Assembly (NCBI GenBank): GCA_030039755.1
Contig: JASHUY010000017.1
Location: forward strand, 1 to 64,000
DNA length: 64,000 bases
Source: Acidimicrobiales bacterium
Lineage (GTDB): Bacteria; Actinomycetota; Acidimicrobiia; Acidimicrobiales; RAAP-2
Direction: 5' to 3'
Below are positions 18,441-26,832 of the stretch, piece by piece. A program made the position numbers and the translations under genes. The notes below the pieces were generated by a model. It did no database searches, was not told where the DNA came from, and saw nothing but the letters and a program-made list of their open reading frames with translations. Position 1 is the first letter of the stretch. Each line of letters opens with the position of its first letter.

Positions 18441-18848
18441 ATGACGATCGGAGGGACGATGTCGAACACGGCGGGTGTTCGTTCGTTGTGCCGGGCGAGT
18501 GGCGTGATGTTGGCCGCGTTTGCAGCGCTCGGTTTCGCAGGGAGCGCGACTGCGGCTCAACTCACCTCGATGGCGGCTGGACCGAAGGTCACGAGTTGGT
18601 CGCCGCACGCTGCCGCGAAGGGGGCCAAAGTCACTTTCAGAGGTATCGATCTGGGCGCGGTCACCGGCGTGACGTGGCTGATATACCCGGGGCCAAAGGA
18701 CTACAGCGCAAAGATATTCACCAAGTCGGCGACGTCAATCGTCGCCATCGCCCCGGTGACCTTCCCAACCAAAACCTCCGCTGGAGAGATCCAGTTCAAG
18801 AGCAAGAGCGGCACGACGATGGTCACGTGTTGGGGAGGGTGCGGCTAG
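18441..18848 (+). CDS. Secreted hypothetical protein with IPT/TIG-like domain
   Basis: Signal-peptide-like ASGVMLAAFAALGFAGSATAA; PKVTSWSPHAAAKGAKVTFRGIDLGAVTGV resembles IPT/TIG repeats. Confidence 0.6.
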   Translation: MTIGGTMSNTAGVRSLCRASGVMLAAFAALGFAGSATAAQLTSMAAGPKVTSWSPHAAAKGAKVTFRGIDLGAVTGVTWLIYPGPKDYSAKIFTKSATSIVAIAPVTFPTKTSAGEIQFKSKSGTTMVTCWGGCG

Positions 18849-18975
18849 CGACGACGGCTCGCAGCGTCGCGCCGGGGTGCGCTGCTCGGGTGCGGGACGG
18901 ACGAAGTTCGTGCACGTCGGCGCGTGCCACTGTCCGTAAACTGTCTACCAGGGAAAACTCGGTCGCTCGGTCCGG

Positions 18976-19049
18976 TGGGCGCTGGGGGACTTGAACCCTC
19001 GACCTCAGCCGTGTGAAGGCTGCGCTCTAACCAACTGAGCTAAGCGCCC
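18976..19049 (-). tRNA. tRNA-Val (anticodon CAC)
   Basis: Minus strand GGGCGCTTAGCTCAGTTGGTTAGAGCGCAGCCTTCACACGGCTGAGGTCGAGGGTTCAAGTCCCCCAGCGCCCA; 7-bp acceptor stem GGGCGCT/AGCGCCC; anticodon loop TTCACAC. Confidence 0.96.
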
Positions 19050-19172
19050 GGGGTGCCGCGCCGCGGTCCGGAGCGGTGGACGACGATAGCGCGCCGCGCG
19101 CCGGCGCAGGTCTCCGCCGAAGGAAGCCCCAGAGTGCCGCCGCGGGGTTCCGCCCAGTAGCCTTGCCACCGT

Positions 19173-19961
19173 ATGCCGCCGGGCAACACAGGACTGATCA
19201 CAATCGGCGACGACGGTTCAGGGCCGACGACGGCCTGGCAGCGGCTCTCCCAGACGTTCCTCAGACCCCCACCGCCCAAGCCGCCGCGCGAGCCCGAAGA
19301 CGTCGATTTCTCGCGCATGACCGACGACGAGAAGCGGGCGCGGATAACCGGCGTGGACCCGACCGAGCGCAAGGTGGGGATCGCCGCGGCGGTCCTCGGC
19401 ATCGCGCTCGCCATCTACGCCAACGTGCCCTACATGGTGTCGAAGACCTCGGTCGTCACGACAGTAAAGCCGAAGCACAAGTCGTGCGCTCAGGTGCTCG
19501 GGATCGCAGGTCTCCACTACGTCGCTTCGACGAAGTCCTGCGACGGCGTCTACCCGGCGAGCCACTACGTCCTCCCCTTCGTGGTGTCGCTCGTCCTCGC
19601 GACCGCCATCTACGTGACCGTGCGGATCCGCAGGCGTGCCCCACTCGCGTTCACCATGGTGATGACCGGACTCGCCTTCGGGTCGCTCCTCGTGCTCGTC
19701 CCGTACGGCGCCGCGGGCGGGTGGATCATGCTCCGCGCCTGGCGCACCCAGAAGTACGGCGCCCCTACCGCCAAGACCCCACTGACAGGCTGGACCCCGC
19801 CGGCCCCCCGGGGAACGACGCGCCGGGCGAAGTCGGCGACGCCGCGCAGCCACAAGGGGAAGGGGGCGGACACGGCCACAACGCGCAAGCCCCCGGCGGC
19901 GAACAAGCGCTACACCCCGAAGTCGCCGCCGAAGAAGAAGGTCGCGCCTCCGGCCAGCTGA
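19173..19961 (+). CDS. Hypothetical membrane protein with Lys/Pro-rich tail
   Basis: TM segments AAAVLGIALAIYANVPYMV, VLPFVVSLVLATAIYVTV; basic C-terminus. Confidence 0.7.
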   Translation: MPPGNTGLITIGDDGSGPTTAWQRLSQTFLRPPPPKPPREPEDVDFSRMTDDEKRARITGVDPTERKVGIAAAVLGIALAIYANVPYMVSKTSVVTTVKPKHKSCAQVLGIAGLHYVASTKSCDGVYPASHYVLPFVVSLVLATAIYVTVRIRRRAPLAFTMVMTGLAFGSLLVLVPYGAAGGWIMLRAWRTQKYGAPTAKTPLTGWTPPAPRGTTRRAKSATPRSHKGKGADTATTRKPPAANKRYTPKSPPKKKVAPPAS

Positions 19962-19993
19962 GCAGGCCGGACCCGCGTGCTCGGCACGACCGG

Positions 19994-20596
19994 TCACCCC
20001 GTCATGAGCGCAGACCGGAGCAGCTGGAGCACGTCGGTGCGTCGACGCACCAACGACCGTGCCGTCGGCTCCTCCCCGAGAGCCCGGAGCACGTCGACCT
20101 CGGTCACCATGCCGATCACGGTCGAATAGATCGCAAGCAGCAGCAGGTTCGGGTCGTGTCGCCGCATGTGGCCTGCGTCCATCTCCGCCTCGAGGAAGTC
20201 CGACGCCCGGCGGACGAGCGGCTGGAGCTCGAGGGTCATCTTCGTCGCGGCGGGAGGTCCGAGACGGGACACCTCCCGCAGGAGACCGAGCAGTTCGGGG
20301 CGGCGCGCCGCGAGGCGGAAGACCGATCGCACCACCGCTTCGACCTTCGCCCAGCCGTCCCCCGCGCCGTCGAGCGCGGACTGCATGGCCGACGCGAGCT
20401 CCTGCGCGCTGCGGGCGATCAACGCCTCGAGGAGTGCCTCCTTGCTCGGGAACCAGTAAAGGATCGACTGCTTGGTGATCCCGAGCCCCGCCGCCAGCAC
20501 GTCGAGCGAGGTCGCCTCGTACCCGCGGGTCCCCCACGCCCCGAGGGCCGCGTCCAGGATCCGTTCGCGCGTCGGCGCGGGCGCCGCAGCGGGCAC
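19994..20596 (-). CDS. TetR-family transcriptional regulator
   Basis: TRERILDAALGAWGTRGYEATSLDVLAAGLGITKQSILYWFPSKEALLEALI; GTG start. Confidence 0.92.
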   Translation of the reverse strand: MPAAAPAPTRERILDAALGAWGTRGYEATSLDVLAAGLGITKQSILYWFPSKEALLEALIARSAQELASAMQSALDGAGDGWAKVEAVVRSVFRLAARRPELLGLLREVSRLGPPAATKMTLELQPLVRRASDFLEAEMDAGHMRRHDPNLLLLAIYSTVIGMVTEVDVLRALGEEPTARSLVRRRTDVLQLLRSALMTG

Positions 20597-20619
20597 GCCC
20601 CGAAGACTACCCGGCTTCC

Positions 20620-20633
20620 CTACCAAATGGTAG
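20620..20633. promoter_or_regulatory. Perfect inverted repeat CTACCA-AA-TGGTAG, candidate TetR operator 1
   Basis: Read directly between divergent tetR and the acyl-CoA reductase gene. Confidence 0.8.
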
Positions 20634-20643
20634 ACAGCGGTGC

Positions 20644-20657
20644 CTACCAGGTGGTAG
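20644..20657. promoter_or_regulatory. Perfect inverted repeat CTACCA-GG-TGGTAG, candidate TetR operator 2
   Basis: Same arms as operator 1, 24 bp centre to centre; ends 9 bp before the ATG at 20667. Confidence 0.8.
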
Positions 20658-20666
20658 ACCAATGGG

Positions 20667-23021
20667 ATGCCGATCGCCGCCGCCCTCGCAGGCAAGCGGT
20701 TCTTCGTCACCGGTGGGACCGGGTTCCTCGGGACCGCGCTCGTCGAGCGGGTCCTGCGCACCGTCCCCGACGCCGAGGTCGTCGTGCTCGTGCGACCGGG
20801 ACGCAGGGCGAGCGCCGGCGAGCGGGCGACGCGCGAGATCGTTCGTAACGACTGCTTCGACCGTCTGCGCGAAGAGCTCGGCGACCGGTTCGAGGATGCG
20901 GCGAGCCGTGTCGTCGCGGTCGCGGGCGACGTGAGCCGCGACGGGCTCGGCCTCGACGCGGGGGGGAGGCGGCTTCTCGCCTCCTGCGACGTCGTCGTCC
21001 ACTCGGCCGCCACCGTCAGCTTCGACGCGCCTCTGGACCAAGCCGTGGAGATCAACATGCTCGGGCCCTCCCGGGTGGCGGCAGCCCTCCAGTACGCCCG
21101 CGCCGAGGCGGAGCGCACCGGGGGCGTCCACCTGATCGCCGTCTCGACCGCGTACGTGGCGGGCACGCACCAGGGCGAGGCGCACGAGGAGCTGCTCAGC
21201 GCCAACCGGTTCTCGCTCGAGGTGGACTGGCGCGCCGAGGTCGACTACGCGCGCAGGTTGCGTGAGGACTTCGAGGTCGAGTCGCGTCGAGCGGAGACGC
21301 TCGCGACGTTCGCCAAGAAAGCCCGCCAAGAGCTCGGCGCCGCCGGTGAGCACCTCCTCGCCGCACGCGCCGAAAGGCTGCGCGACGAGTGGATCAAGGA
21401 CCGGCTCGTCGACGCAGGCACCGCACGCGCCCAGTCGCTCGGCTGGCCCGACGCGTACCCCTTCACGAAGGCCATGGGCGAACGCGCCCTCATCGAGACC
21501 GTCGGCGTGCCGCTCAGCATCGTGCGGCCCTCCATCATCGAGTCCTCGCTCGCAGAGCCGGTTCCGGGGTGGATCCGGGGGTTCAGGATGGCCGAGCCGA
21601 TCATCATCTCCTTGGCGCGCGGGCTGCTCCGTGAGTTCCCCGGCGTGTCCGAAGGAGTGATCGACGTCATCCCTGTCGACATGGTCGTCGCCGCGATCCT
21701 GGCGATCGCCGCCGGGCCGCCGCCGGAGCAACCCGCGGTGTACCACGTCGCATCGGGGGTGGCGAACCCGTTGCGCTACGGCAGGCTCGTGGAGCTGATC
21801 CAGGAATGGTTCGCGCGCCACCCGCTCTACGACGACCGCGGTCAGCCGATCAGCCTGCCGGAATGGTCGTTCCCGGGCCGCGGGCGCGTCCAACGCCAGC
21901 TCCAGCGCGCGTCGAAGGCCATGGACGCAGCCGAGCGGTTGCTCACCGCGCTCCCACTGCGCGGGAGACAAGCCGCGCTCTCGGCGACGATCGAGGAACG
22001 CAACACGTTGGTGAAGCGCGCCCTCGACTACGTCGAGCTCTACGGCGCGTACACCGAGACCGAGGCGCGCTACCGCGTCGATCGGTTGCTCGAGGTCTGG
22101 CGCTCCCTCGACGAGGCGGACCGCGTGGCCTTCTGCTTCGACCCTTCGGCCATCGACTGGGACCACTACGTCCACGACATCCACCTGCCGTCGATCGTCG
22201 CCCACGCCCGGGTCAAGACGACGCCCGCGCGTCCCACGCTCGACAGCCGTCCGGAGCGTGCACGCCGGGCGATCCTCTCACCGGACCGCCACCTGGCCGC
22301 GTTCGACCTCGAGCACACCCTGATCGCTGCGAACGTCGTGGACAGCTACGCGTGGCTCGCGTCGCGACACCTCCCCGCGTCGCGCCGGCCCAAGCTCGTC
22401 GCGGAGCTGCTCGCGCAGGGACCCTCGCTCCTCGCGCTCGACCGGCGCGACCGCGGCGACTTCCTCAGGCTCTTCTACCGCCGGTACGACGGCGCCCCGG
22501 TCGCCCGGCTGGAGGAGGACGCGTGGGAGCTCTTCCACCGCCAGCTCCTCCCCCGGGCCTTCCCGGCAGGGCTCGCCCGGGTGCGCGCACACCGCAGGCT
22601 CGGTCACCGCACCCTCCTCATCACCGGGGCGCTCGACTTCGTGATCGCGCCGCTCCGTCCGCTGTTCGACGACATCGTCTGCGCACGCATGGCACAGGCG
22701 GGAGGGCGCTTCACGGGCCGACTCGACGAGCTGCCCCCCATCGGCGAAGCACGGGCGCAGCTCCTCGCCGACTACGCCGGCGCCCACGGCCTCGACCTCG
22801 CAGAGTCGGTCGCCTACGCGGACTCCGCGAGCGACCTCGCGATGCTCGAGGCCGTCGGGTTCCCCGTCGCGGTCAACCCCGAGACGCGACTCGCGGCGAT
22901 CGCCAGGCGGCGGGGATGGCACGTCGAGCACTGGTCCAAGGCGAAGGGAGGCGCCGAACGCCCGCTGCCGCTCGGGCCCCTCGACGTCCGGCCGCTGTCG
23001 CCCTCCCGGGTGAGAACGTGA
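20667..23021 (+). CDS. Fatty acyl-CoA reductase (NAD-binding 4 / male-sterility type) fused to HAD-IB phosphatase-like domain
   Basis: KRFFVTGGTGFLGTALVERVL; VVHSAATVSFD; YPFTKAMGERAL; SIVRPSIIESS; C-terminal AAFDLEHTLIAANVV..LLITGALDFVIAPL..AYADSASDLAMLEAVGFPVAVNPE. Confidence 0.9.
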   Translation: MPIAAALAGKRFFVTGGTGFLGTALVERVLRTVPDAEVVVLVRPGRRASAGERATREIVRNDCFDRLREELGDRFEDAASRVVAVAGDVSRDGLGLDAGGRRLLASCDVVVHSAATVSFDAPLDQAVEINMLGPSRVAAALQYARAEAERTGGVHLIAVSTAYVAGTHQGEAHEELLSANRFSLEVDWRAEVDYARRLREDFEVESRRAETLATFAKKARQELGAAGEHLLAARAERLRDEWIKDRLVDAGTARAQSLGWPDAYPFTKAMGERALIETVGVPLSIVRPSIIESSLAEPVPGWIRGFRMAEPIIISLARGLLREFPGVSEGVIDVIPVDMVVAAILAIAAGPPPEQPAVYHVASGVANPLRYGRLVELIQEWFARHPLYDDRGQPISLPEWSFPGRGRVQRQLQRASKAMDAAERLLTALPLRGRQAALSATIEERNTLVKRALDYVELYGAYTETEARYRVDRLLEVWRSLDEADRVAFCFDPSAIDWDHYVHDIHLPSIVAHARVKTTPARPTLDSRPERARRAILSPDRHLAAFDLEHTLIAANVVDSYAWLASRHLPASRRPKLVAELLAQGPSLLALDRRDRGDFLRLFYRRYDGAPVARLEEDAWELFHRQLLPRAFPAGLARVRAHRRLGHRTLLITGALDFVIAPLRPLFDDIVCARMAQAGGRFTGRLDELPPIGEARAQLLADYAGAHGLDLAESVAYADSASDLAMLEAVGFPVAVNPETRLAAIARRRGWHVEHWSKAKGGAERPLPLGPLDVRPLSPSRVRT

Positions 23022-24343
23022 AGTCGCTCGTCTTCGAGCGGAACCTCCCACGGTTCGCGGCCTCCAGGCTCGCGTCGACGTTCGGGTCCGGCCGCGGCGC
23101 GGGGATCGGCCCGTTGCGGCTCCTCGAGACCGAGCCGCCCGATCTGCCGGGCCCCGGGTGGGCACGGGTGACGCCGCTCCTCTCGGGCATCTGCGGCTCG
23201 GACCTCGCGACGCTCGACGGCAGGAGCTCGCGCTACTTCGAGCACATCGTGAGCTTCCCCTTCGTGCCCGGTCACGAAGTCGTGGGCGTGCTCGAGGCAG
23301 GCGGGCGCGTGGTGCTCGAGCCGGTTCTCGGTTGCGTCGCCCGCGGGATCGACCCGCCGTGCGTCGCCTGCGCGGGCGGGATGCTCGGCGGCTGTGAACG
23401 CATCGCCTTCGGTCATCTGAAGCCCGGCCTCCAGACGGGTTACTGCGCGGACACGGGCGGCGGCTGGTCCCACGCCGGGCTCGTCGCCCACGAGAGCCAG
23501 CTGCATCCGGTGCCCGACGCGTTCGGCGACGAGGACGCGGTGGTCGTCGAGCCGGTGGCGTGCGCCGTGCACGCGGTGTGCGCCGCAGCGCTGCACGACG
23601 GTGAGACGGTCGCGGTGCTCGGTGCCGGGACGCTCGGGCTCGCCGTGGTCGCGGCCGTGTCCGCGCTCTCGGCAACGGGGCGCGTCGAGGCACCCGACGC
23701 GCTGCTGGTCGGCGCGCGCTACGCGCACCAGCGCCACCTTGCGGCGGAGCTCGGCGCGACCGCGTCACTGGACCCGGAGCAGCTCGCGAGGGCCGTGCGC
23801 CGCAGGAGCAGCTCGCTCTCCCTGGTGGGCCCGCGGCCCGGCCGTCCCACCGGCCCGCTCACGGGCGGGGCGGACGTCGTCTTCGACTGCGTCGGGTCCG
23901 CCGACTCCCTCGCCCAGTCGCTCGACATGGTCCGCCCCCGCGGCCGCGTGGTGCTCGTCGGGATGCCCGGACGGGTGCACGTGGACCTTGCCCCCCTCTG
24001 GCAGCGCGAAGTCCGGCTCGTCGGCGCGTACGCCTACGGCACCGAGCCGCTCGCGTCGGGCGAGCGAGTCCGCACCTTCGACCTCGCCTTCGAGATCGTC
24101 GCCGCGCACGGCTTCGGACGGCTCGTCTCCGCGACGTACCCGATCGAGCGTTTCGAAGAGGCGGTGCAGCACGCGGGCGCCGCGGGCCGCAGGGGTGCGG
24201 TCAAGGTCGCCTTCGACCTTCGCCACGGCGGGACGCGGCACGGCGACGCGCCGTCGGCGAGCACCCGCCCGACGCGCCCCGCGCACCCGACGCGCCCCGC
24301 GCGCCCGACCATCGCCGGGACCAGCACAGGAGGCACATCATGA
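23018..24343 (+). CDS. Zinc-dependent alcohol dehydrogenase family protein
   Basis: GTGA overlap; GICGSDLATLDG; VPGHEVVGVLEAGGRVVLEP; VAVLGAGTLGLAVVAAV; VVFDCVGSADSLAQSLDMVRPRGRVVLVGMPG. Confidence 0.9.
   Translation: MKSLVFERNLPRFAASRLASTFGSGRGAGIGPLRLLETEPPDLPGPGWARVTPLLSGICGSDLATLDGRSSRYFEHIVSFPFVPGHEVVGVLEAGGRVVLEPVLGCVARGIDPPCVACAGGMLGGCERIAFGHLKPGLQTGYCADTGGGWSHAGLVAHESQLHPVPDAFGDEDAVVVEPVACAVHAVCAAALHDGETVAVLGAGTLGLAVVAAVSALSATGRVEAPDALLVGARYAHQRHLAAELGATASLDPEQLARAVRRRSSSLSLVGPRPGRPTGPLTGGADVVFDCVGSADSLAQSLDMVRPRGRVVLVGMPGRVHVDLAPLWQREVRLVGAYAYGTEPLASGERVRTFDLAFEIVAAHGFGRLVSATYPIERFEEAVQHAGAAGRRGAVKVAFDLRHGGTRHGDAPSASTRPTRPAHPTRPARPTIAGTSTGGTS
24268..24310 (+). repeat. 18-bp tandem repeat (about 2.4 copies) at the ADH 3' end
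   Basis: cccgacgcgccccgcgc(a/g) repeated; encodes the tail TRPTRPAHPTRPARPT. Confidence 0.75.
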
Positions 24344-25929
24344 CGCCCCGCCCAGGGCTCGTCCTCGAAGTGGACCGCTCCACCCCGCCCACCCTCTTCT
24401 GGCACGGCGAGCGCTTCGTCCTCGAACGCCTGCCGGAAGGGAGCCGCATCGTCTACGCACCCGAACCCCTCGCGCCGCTCGAGGACCCGGTCGCCGCGAT
24501 CCGCCGTGCGCTGCTCCACCCGCACGGCGACCGGGAGCCGCTTCCCGCGCTGCTGCGCGCGGGGATGCGCCTGACCATCTGCTTCGACGACGTCTCGCTG
24601 CCCCTTCCGCCGATGCAGTCGCCCGACGTCCGCCAGCTCGTGATCGAGCAGGTGCTCGACATGGCGGCCGAGGCGGGTGTCGACGACGTCGTCCTCGTCG
24701 CGGCGCTTGCGCTCCACCGCCGGATGACCGAAGCGGAGCTCCGCCATGCGCTCGGAGACCGCGTCTACGACGCCTTCGCGCCGCACGGTCTGCTCACCCA
24801 GCACGACGCGGAGGACCCCACGAACCTCATCCACCTCGGGTCGACGGAAAAGGGCGAGGACGTCGAGATCAACAAGCGCGCGGCGACGAGCGACCTCCTC
24901 GTCTACGTGAACATCAACTTGGTGGCGATGGACGGCGGGCACAAGAGCGTCGCAACGGGGCTCGCGAGCTACCGCAGCCTTCGCCACCACCACAACCCGA
25001 AGACGATGGTGCACAGCCGCTCGTTCATGGACGCGCCTTCTTCGGAGCTCCACTCGTCGAACTGGCGCATGGGCCGGCTCATCGCGGACTGCGGCGTGAG
25101 GATCTTCCAGATCGAGACGACGTTGAACACCGACACGTTCCCGTCGCAGTTCGGTTTCCTCCAGCGCCGGGAGTGGGAGTGGGGCCTTCGCGACCGCGCG
25201 ACCTACGTCGCGACCGCCGCCGCGCTCGACCGGACCCCGCCGCGTGTCGCCCGGCAGATCTTCCACTCGATCCGCGCCCCGCACGCGCTCGTCTCGGTCC
25301 AGGCGGGCGAGGTGGAAGCCGTGCACGCGGTCACCACGGCGAACATCTGGAAGCAGCAAGGCGTAGAGGTCGAGGGGCAGACCGACATCCTCACGATGGG
25401 CCTGCCGTACATCTGCCCGTACAACGTGAACTCGATCATGAACCCGATCCTCGTGGCGTGCCTCGGCCTCGGGTACTTCTTCAACCTCTACCGCGGCCGG
25501 CCGCTCGTGCGGAAGGGCGGTGTGGTGATCCTGCGCCACCCGACGCCCTGGGAGTTCCACCCCGGCCACCACCCGAGCTACATCGACTTCTTCGAAGAGG
25601 TGCTGAGCGACACGACCGACCCCGTCGAGATCTCCAAGACCTACGAGGAGTCCTTCGCGACCGATCCCTGGTACGTGCACCTCTACCGGACCGGCAACGC
25701 CTACCACGGCGTGCACCCCTTCTACATGTGGTACTGGTGCGCGCACGCGCTCGACCACCTCGGCCGCGTGATCGTGGTCGGCGGGGACCCGGCCGCCGTC
25801 CGGCGCATGGGCTTCTCCCCCGCCACCAGCCTCGACGACGCGCTCGAGATCGCGAGCGACGTCGTCGGACGCTCCCCGAGCCTCACCCATGTCCACACCC
25901 CGCCGCTGCTCATGGCGGACGTGCGATGA
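24340..25929 (+). CDS. LarA-like (DUF2088, nickel-dependent lactate racemase superfamily) protein, divergent
   Basis: ATGA overlap; LTICFDDVSLPLPPM; DDVVLVAALALHRRMTEAELRHALGD; MDGGHKSVATGL reminiscent of the LarA GGRKS region. Confidence 0.72.
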   Translation: MTPRPGLVLEVDRSTPPTLFWHGERFVLERLPEGSRIVYAPEPLAPLEDPVAAIRRALLHPHGDREPLPALLRAGMRLTICFDDVSLPLPPMQSPDVRQLVIEQVLDMAAEAGVDDVVLVAALALHRRMTEAELRHALGDRVYDAFAPHGLLTQHDAEDPTNLIHLGSTEKGEDVEINKRAATSDLLVYVNINLVAMDGGHKSVATGLASYRSLRHHHNPKTMVHSRSFMDAPSSELHSSNWRMGRLIADCGVRIFQIETTLNTDTFPSQFGFLQRREWEWGLRDRATYVATAAALDRTPPRVARQIFHSIRAPHALVSVQAGEVEAVHAVTTANIWKQQGVEVEGQTDILTMGLPYICPYNVNSIMNPILVACLGLGYFFNLYRGRPLVRKGGVVILRHPTPWEFHPGHHPSYIDFFEEVLSDTTDPVEISKTYEESFATDPWYVHLYRTGNAYHGVHPFYMWYWCAHALDHLGRVIVVGGDPAAVRRMGFSPATSLDDALEIASDVVGRSPSLTHVHTPPLLMADVR

Positions 25930-26813
25930 AGCCCGCAGGGTTCCCCTTCTCCAAGCCCACCTGGCCCACCGGGGTCCCGCGCCCGGCACCGGACCGTCGC
26001 GTCGGCGTGGACTACGACCACGAGTGGTCGCGCCGCTACCCGGTGCGCCTGGCGCGCGCGGTCGTGCTCGACAACGTCACGCGGCCTGCGGCCCGAATCG
26101 TCGCCCCGACCACGGTGCGCGGGACCGAGCACCTGCGTCACGTCGCCCCGCCGGCCATCTTCGCGGCCAACCACGCGAGCCACCTGGACACCCCGCTGCT
26201 GCTCACGACCCTTCCGGTCAGGTTCCGCCACCGCACCGTGGTGGCGGCTGCTGCGGACCACTTCTTCGACCGCCACTGGAAGGCGGTGCTGTGGTCGTTC
26301 GGCGTCGCGGCGATCCCCATCGAGCGCGCGAGGGTCAACCGGCGCTCCGCCGACGTCGCGGCCGCGCTGTTGGAGGAGGGGTGGAACCTCATCGTCTACC
26401 CCGAGGGTGGCCGTTCCCCCGATGGTTGGGCCCAGCCCTTCAGGGGCGGCGCCGCCTACCTCGCGCGGCGGTCCGGGCGCCCGGTCGTCCCGGTGCACGT
26501 CAACGGGACCCGTCACGTGCTCCCGAAGGGCGGTGGGCGCCGCCTGCCGCGCCGCTCCCCCGTGTCCGTCGTCTTCGGCCCGCCGCTCACCCCCGACGAG
26601 GGCGAAGACGCGCGCCGCTTCGGCGCACGCATCGAGACCGCCGTCGCGGTGCTCGCCGACGAGGTGTCGAGCGACTGGTGGCAAGCGCGCACCCGGGCGG
26701 CCCGCGGCGACACGCCGTCGCTCCGCGGCCCGGACGTCGCCGGATGGCGGCGGTCCTGGGCGCTCGACCCGCGGCCCGAGGCGCCAGGCCGCGACCCCTG
26801 GCCACGCGTCTAA
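25926..26813 (+). CDS. PlsC-family 1-acyl-glycerol-3-phosphate acyltransferase-like protein
   Basis: ATGA overlap; NHASHLDTPLL (HxxxxD); LIVYPEGGRSPDGWAQPFRGGAAYLARRSGRPVVPV. Confidence 0.9.
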   Translation: MKPAGFPFSKPTWPTGVPRPAPDRRVGVDYDHEWSRRYPVRLARAVVLDNVTRPAARIVAPTTVRGTEHLRHVAPPAIFAANHASHLDTPLLLTTLPVRFRHRTVVAAAADHFFDRHWKAVLWSFGVAAIPIERARVNRRSADVAAALLEEGWNLIVYPEGGRSPDGWAQPFRGGAAYLARRSGRPVVPVHVNGTRHVLPKGGGRRLPRRSPVSVVFGPPLTPDEGEDARRFGARIETAVAVLADEVSSDWWQARTRAARGDTPSLRGPDVAGWRRSWALDPRPEAPGRDPWPRV

Positions 26814-26832
26814 CCCTGTATGACTGTCAGGA

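Noticed and set aside
18976-19049. tRNA-Val as integration site for a mobile element
   Set aside because: No integrase, excisionase, phage gene or obvious direct repeat of the tRNA 3' end nearby.
23601-25925. N-terminal part of the 1070-aa ORF 23601-26813
   Set aside because: Out-of-frame Arg/Ser/Pro-rich translation of the ADH and LarA-like genes; only the PlsC portion from 25926 is real.
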